From Asterochloris sp. CNOR1 (taxonomy: Eukaryota > Chlorophyta > Trebouxiophyceae > Trebouxiales > Trebouxiaceae): a stretch of DNA of 64,000 bases. Location of the stretch: NCBI GenBank assembly GCA_963969365.1, contig OZ017749.1:744001-808000 (forward strand), read 5' to 3'. A program made the translations under genes and the position numbers. Below, piece by piece: positions 61,574 through 64,000 of this stretch. The notes below the pieces were generated by a model that did not search any database, was not told where the DNA came from, and saw only the letters and a program-made list of their open reading frames with translations. Each line of letters begins with the position of its first letter. The stretch's first letter is position 1.

Positions 61574-62642
61574 GATGGTGAGGCATTGTTCCAGACCTGT
61601 ATGTGGTCCCATGTGCTCAGGCCAAGCCGCCAGCCCGGATCCGTCCTGCATCTCCTCTATAATGCAGTGCAGCTCAGCTGTACAGCTTTGGCTGCTTCGA
61701 AGAGAGCTTGCATGTACTTCTGACACTTGATCCTCACCACCTGCAGTCAAAGCGCACCAAGAAGGTGGGCATTGTTGGCAAGTACGGGACTCGTTATGGT
61801 GCCAGTTTGAGGAAGCAGATCAAGAAGATTGAAGTCAGTCAGCACAGCAAGTACTTTTGCACCTTCTGCGGCAAGGTAGGCACCCCTGTGGAGCTGGGCT
61901 GCCAGGGCTGGTGGCAGCATTTGGGCAGCCGATGTGACTACCAGCTCCCCGCCTGGGAGCTGAGTGTCTGTGCAGCTGCTGGGGTCACCATGTCTGCAAA
62001 ACTTGTCGGCTGACAGGCAGCACCATGCTGTCTCACATGCCATTGTGCTGGCTGATGGGTGTGCAAGTAGCTGCATGTGGTGGCAGCATTATTTGCCTGC
62101 CCCAGTGCTGAGTGACATACCACCAGCTGATACACTGTGACATGCTGTCTCACCTGCCTCCCTGCAGTACTCAGTCAAGCGGCAAGCAGTTGGCATCTGG
62201 AAGTGCAAGGCCTGCAAGAAGACGCAGGCTGGCGGCGCATTCACCCTCAAGTGAGTGCAGCTGCCTCAATTGTGCAGCGCCTGTCCCCCAGGCCATAGCA
62301 GCTGCAGCTAAGACTGTGCAGGGTGTCATTATGCGGGGCGCTGTCGATGGTGGGCCGAAGACGACAGCAGGGCTGGGTGTGGTCGCATGAGAGCATAGCA
62401 GCATGTAGCACACCTTGCCCTCCTAGTGTTTGGAGGGTGCTGATGAGCAGCAGGCGGCATGCTTGCTGTGTCTGCCCTGCTGCCAGCACAGGAAGCAGCC
62501 TGCACCTGCTGCATGAGAGACCTGTGTTACATGGCTCCCTTTGCACAGCTTACTCACACCTCCCTGTCTTGCCTGCAGCACCGGCTCAGCAGTGACCGTG
62601 AGGAGCACAATCCGCCGGCTTAGGGAGCAGGTGGAGACTTAG
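61574..62642 (+). CDS. RPL37A: 60S ribosomal protein eL43 (L37a), 4 exons
   Basis: Model: join(61574..61576, 61747..61875, 62168..62250, 62579..62642), exactly 92 residues, the family length. The first coding exon is only the ATG, directly followed by a GTGAGG donor; the next exon starts [21 protein letters not shown]. The zinc ribbon is complete: CTFC in exon 2 and CKAC in exon 3. The protein ends [11 protein letters not shown]. It binds 28S rRNA in the large subunit, in the cytosol. It converges on the partial gene at 62685 with about 40 bp between stop codons. Confidence 0.97.
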
Positions 62643-62684
62643 AGCTCTAGCACCTTGTATTTGTCCACCAGTCCGACGTCATAG

Positions 62685-63018
62685 CTATGTAACAGCATCG
62701 TGAAGAGGCACTGCCCTGGCTACAATGGGGCTCTGTGGCGCACTGTTGGTGCTCGATGGTCTCGTCACTGTGATCTCACTTGGGAGTCTGCTGGGGCTGC
62801 TCAGGCTGGCGTAGTGCAGCCTGTCTGCCCTGTCCAAGGGCGCTGGAGCACTCCGCGGCCGCTGCAGGCCAGCTGCGCCCTGGTGGCATTCTGCACTGCA
62901 GGGGGCAGCCAATGCTTCCACTGCTGACAGGCTTCCATATGTGCCAGCCCAACGTTGGCTGCACGCTGGTCCTGCCTGTGTTGTGGCAACGGAGCACCGC
63001 TGCCGTCTGCACTCTAGG

Positions 63019-63054
<36 letters not shown>

Positions 63055-64000
63055 GCAGGCTCTAAGTGGCTGACAGCAGGCTGGCCAGATCTGCTGCGCA
63101 GGGCAGGCTCAGCCTTCTGCTTAATGGCAGGCCCCTCACGGTTCTCCTGGTCACTATTGCCCTCAGCATGCATCTTGTCTCTTCCTGGAGAGGCACCCTC
63201 CACACGTGAAGCGCTGGGGCTGGGCACCCCTGGGCCTTTCAGATGCTGCATCTTTGCAGGCTTGTGATAGGGTGGCGGCGACCTGCCTGGGGCCTGGCAC
63301 TGAGCCAGAGGGTTTCGTGGTGGCACTTGTTTTGCTCCAGCCTGCAGCCAGGCAGTGAGAGGCTTCTGAGAAGAAGCAAGCTGCCACACAAAGTAGCGCT
63401 CTGGCCACTGAGCCTCCTCATTAATCTGTACTACAAAGGACAGCATCATGCTGCTCTGGCCATAGCCACCAGCTGCCAGCTCCTCAAACAGGGCTCATCC
63501 CTCGGCGCACACCGTGGCACAAGAGCAGGCAGTGCAGGCACCTGGACCAGATGCTGTACTGCCGGCATGCATGCAGGGTGCTTCAAACAGCCATTGCTGC
63601 TGCTTCATGCATGTTCCAAGCCAGTACAGCTCCAGGCACACCTCAGCCACAGCTGCCATGAGCTGCCATTCCACCTCCTGCTTGCGCTGCATCAGCTGCT
63701 CGTTCACCAGCTGCTGCGTGGCCAGCTCATGGCGCAGCTGTATGCTACACTCCTGCAGGATGAGTGTTGACTTGCAACCAGAATACCTCCTCTAATCAGG
63801 GCTGGAGCTCCATCACCATGTGATGGTCTGCCACACTATTGCAGAACAAAAGCTGGATTGCGTGTCGACAGTTACATACACTGCTGCCAGGCCCTGCACA
63901 CGGGTCTCTAGCACCCAGTCAGCAGGAGGCTTGGAATTGGAGTGCAGCGGGTGTGGACACCACACACACTCATGCAACAGGATCTGACAGCTCCAGGTCT
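62685..64000 (-). CDS. Partial coiled-coil/polyQ protein of unknown function
   Basis: The gene runs off the right edge. Its 3' exon ends with a stop at 62685 and extends up to about 63434, where a CTTTGTAG acceptor precedes QINEEAQWPERYFVWQLASS. This part is rich in Ser, Pro and Gln, with an 11-codon CAG run and a tail containing SSPSRLPSEITVTRPSSTN. An upstream exon, 63642..63752, encodes a clear coiled coil (RHELATQQLVNEQLMQRKQE). The segment joining these two exons is unresolved because their phases do not meet directly. I do not recognise the family; a cytoskeletal or centrosomal scaffold is only a guess from composition. Confidence 0.55.
63021..63053. repeat. (CTG)11 microsatellite encoding polyglutamine on the minus strand
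   Basis: Eleven uninterrupted CTG units lie in the last exon of the partial minus-strand gene and read as a Gln tract following SHLEPAQ. Confidence 0.95.

Overview
This is a stretch of nuclear DNA from an intron-rich eukaryote, most likely a unicellular green alga (Chlorophyta; a trebouxiophyte-like alga is my guess, not a demonstrated assignment). The evidence is short exons separated by GT-AG introns ending in a very stereotyped CTGCAG or TGCAG acceptor, plastid- and mitochondrion-type leader sequences, a cyanobacterial-type SulP/BicA transporter with a leader, a plant-type CDK-activating kinase and a plant-type LRR-kinase. There are no operons, bacterial features, CRISPR arrays, rRNA genes or recognisable mobile elements. 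I rebuilt the gene models by hand. Nearly every exon junction listed keeps reading-frame phase, which is the main internal check on the coordinates.

Layout, left to right. 488-5066 (+): a protein resembling meiosis 1 arrest protein (M1AP). 5366-11636 (-): an ABC1/ADCK1-type atypical kinase. 12177-18946 (-): tRNA-dihydrouridine synthase 3 with CCCH zinc fingers. 20706-24304 (-): NSE4, the kleisin of the SMC5/6 complex. 24481-25840 (+): an unknown acidic protein. 25931-26624 (-): a small plastid-type membrane protein. 26795-30213 (+): an LRR-kinase. 30533-32099 (+): a plastid-type SRPBCC/polyketide-cyclase-fold protein. 32274-37525 (-): serine hydroxymethyltransferase with an organellar leader. 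38670-44805 (+): the BicA-like SulP transporter. 46304-53842 (-): a CEP78-like LRR/coiled-coil centriolar protein. 55259-58878 (-): CDK7/CDKD. 59798-60920 (-): a TMUB-like ubiquitin-fold membrane protein. 61574-62642 (+): ribosomal protein eL43. 62685 to the right edge (-): a partial polyQ/coiled-coil protein.

The genes are housekeeping and cell-biological and do not form one pathway. Themes recur, however: chromosome and meiosis functions (M1AP, NSE4), cell cycle and centriole (CDK7, CEP78), and organelle metabolism (SHMT, BicA-like transporter, SRPBCC protein, ABC1 kinase).

The most unusual signal is structural rather than genic. Introns repeatedly contain degenerate, same-strand copies ('echoes') of the neighbouring exon edge and its splice site, usually 50-300 bp away and sometimes in arrays. 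I found clear cases in at least eight of the fifteen genes. The best is a second copy of the CDK7 catalytic-loop exon edge in the adjacent intron, in which the conserved Asn is lost. A second unusual trait is a high share of GC-AG introns: seven of about a hundred modelled here, all but one with a strong AG|GCAAG-type donor.
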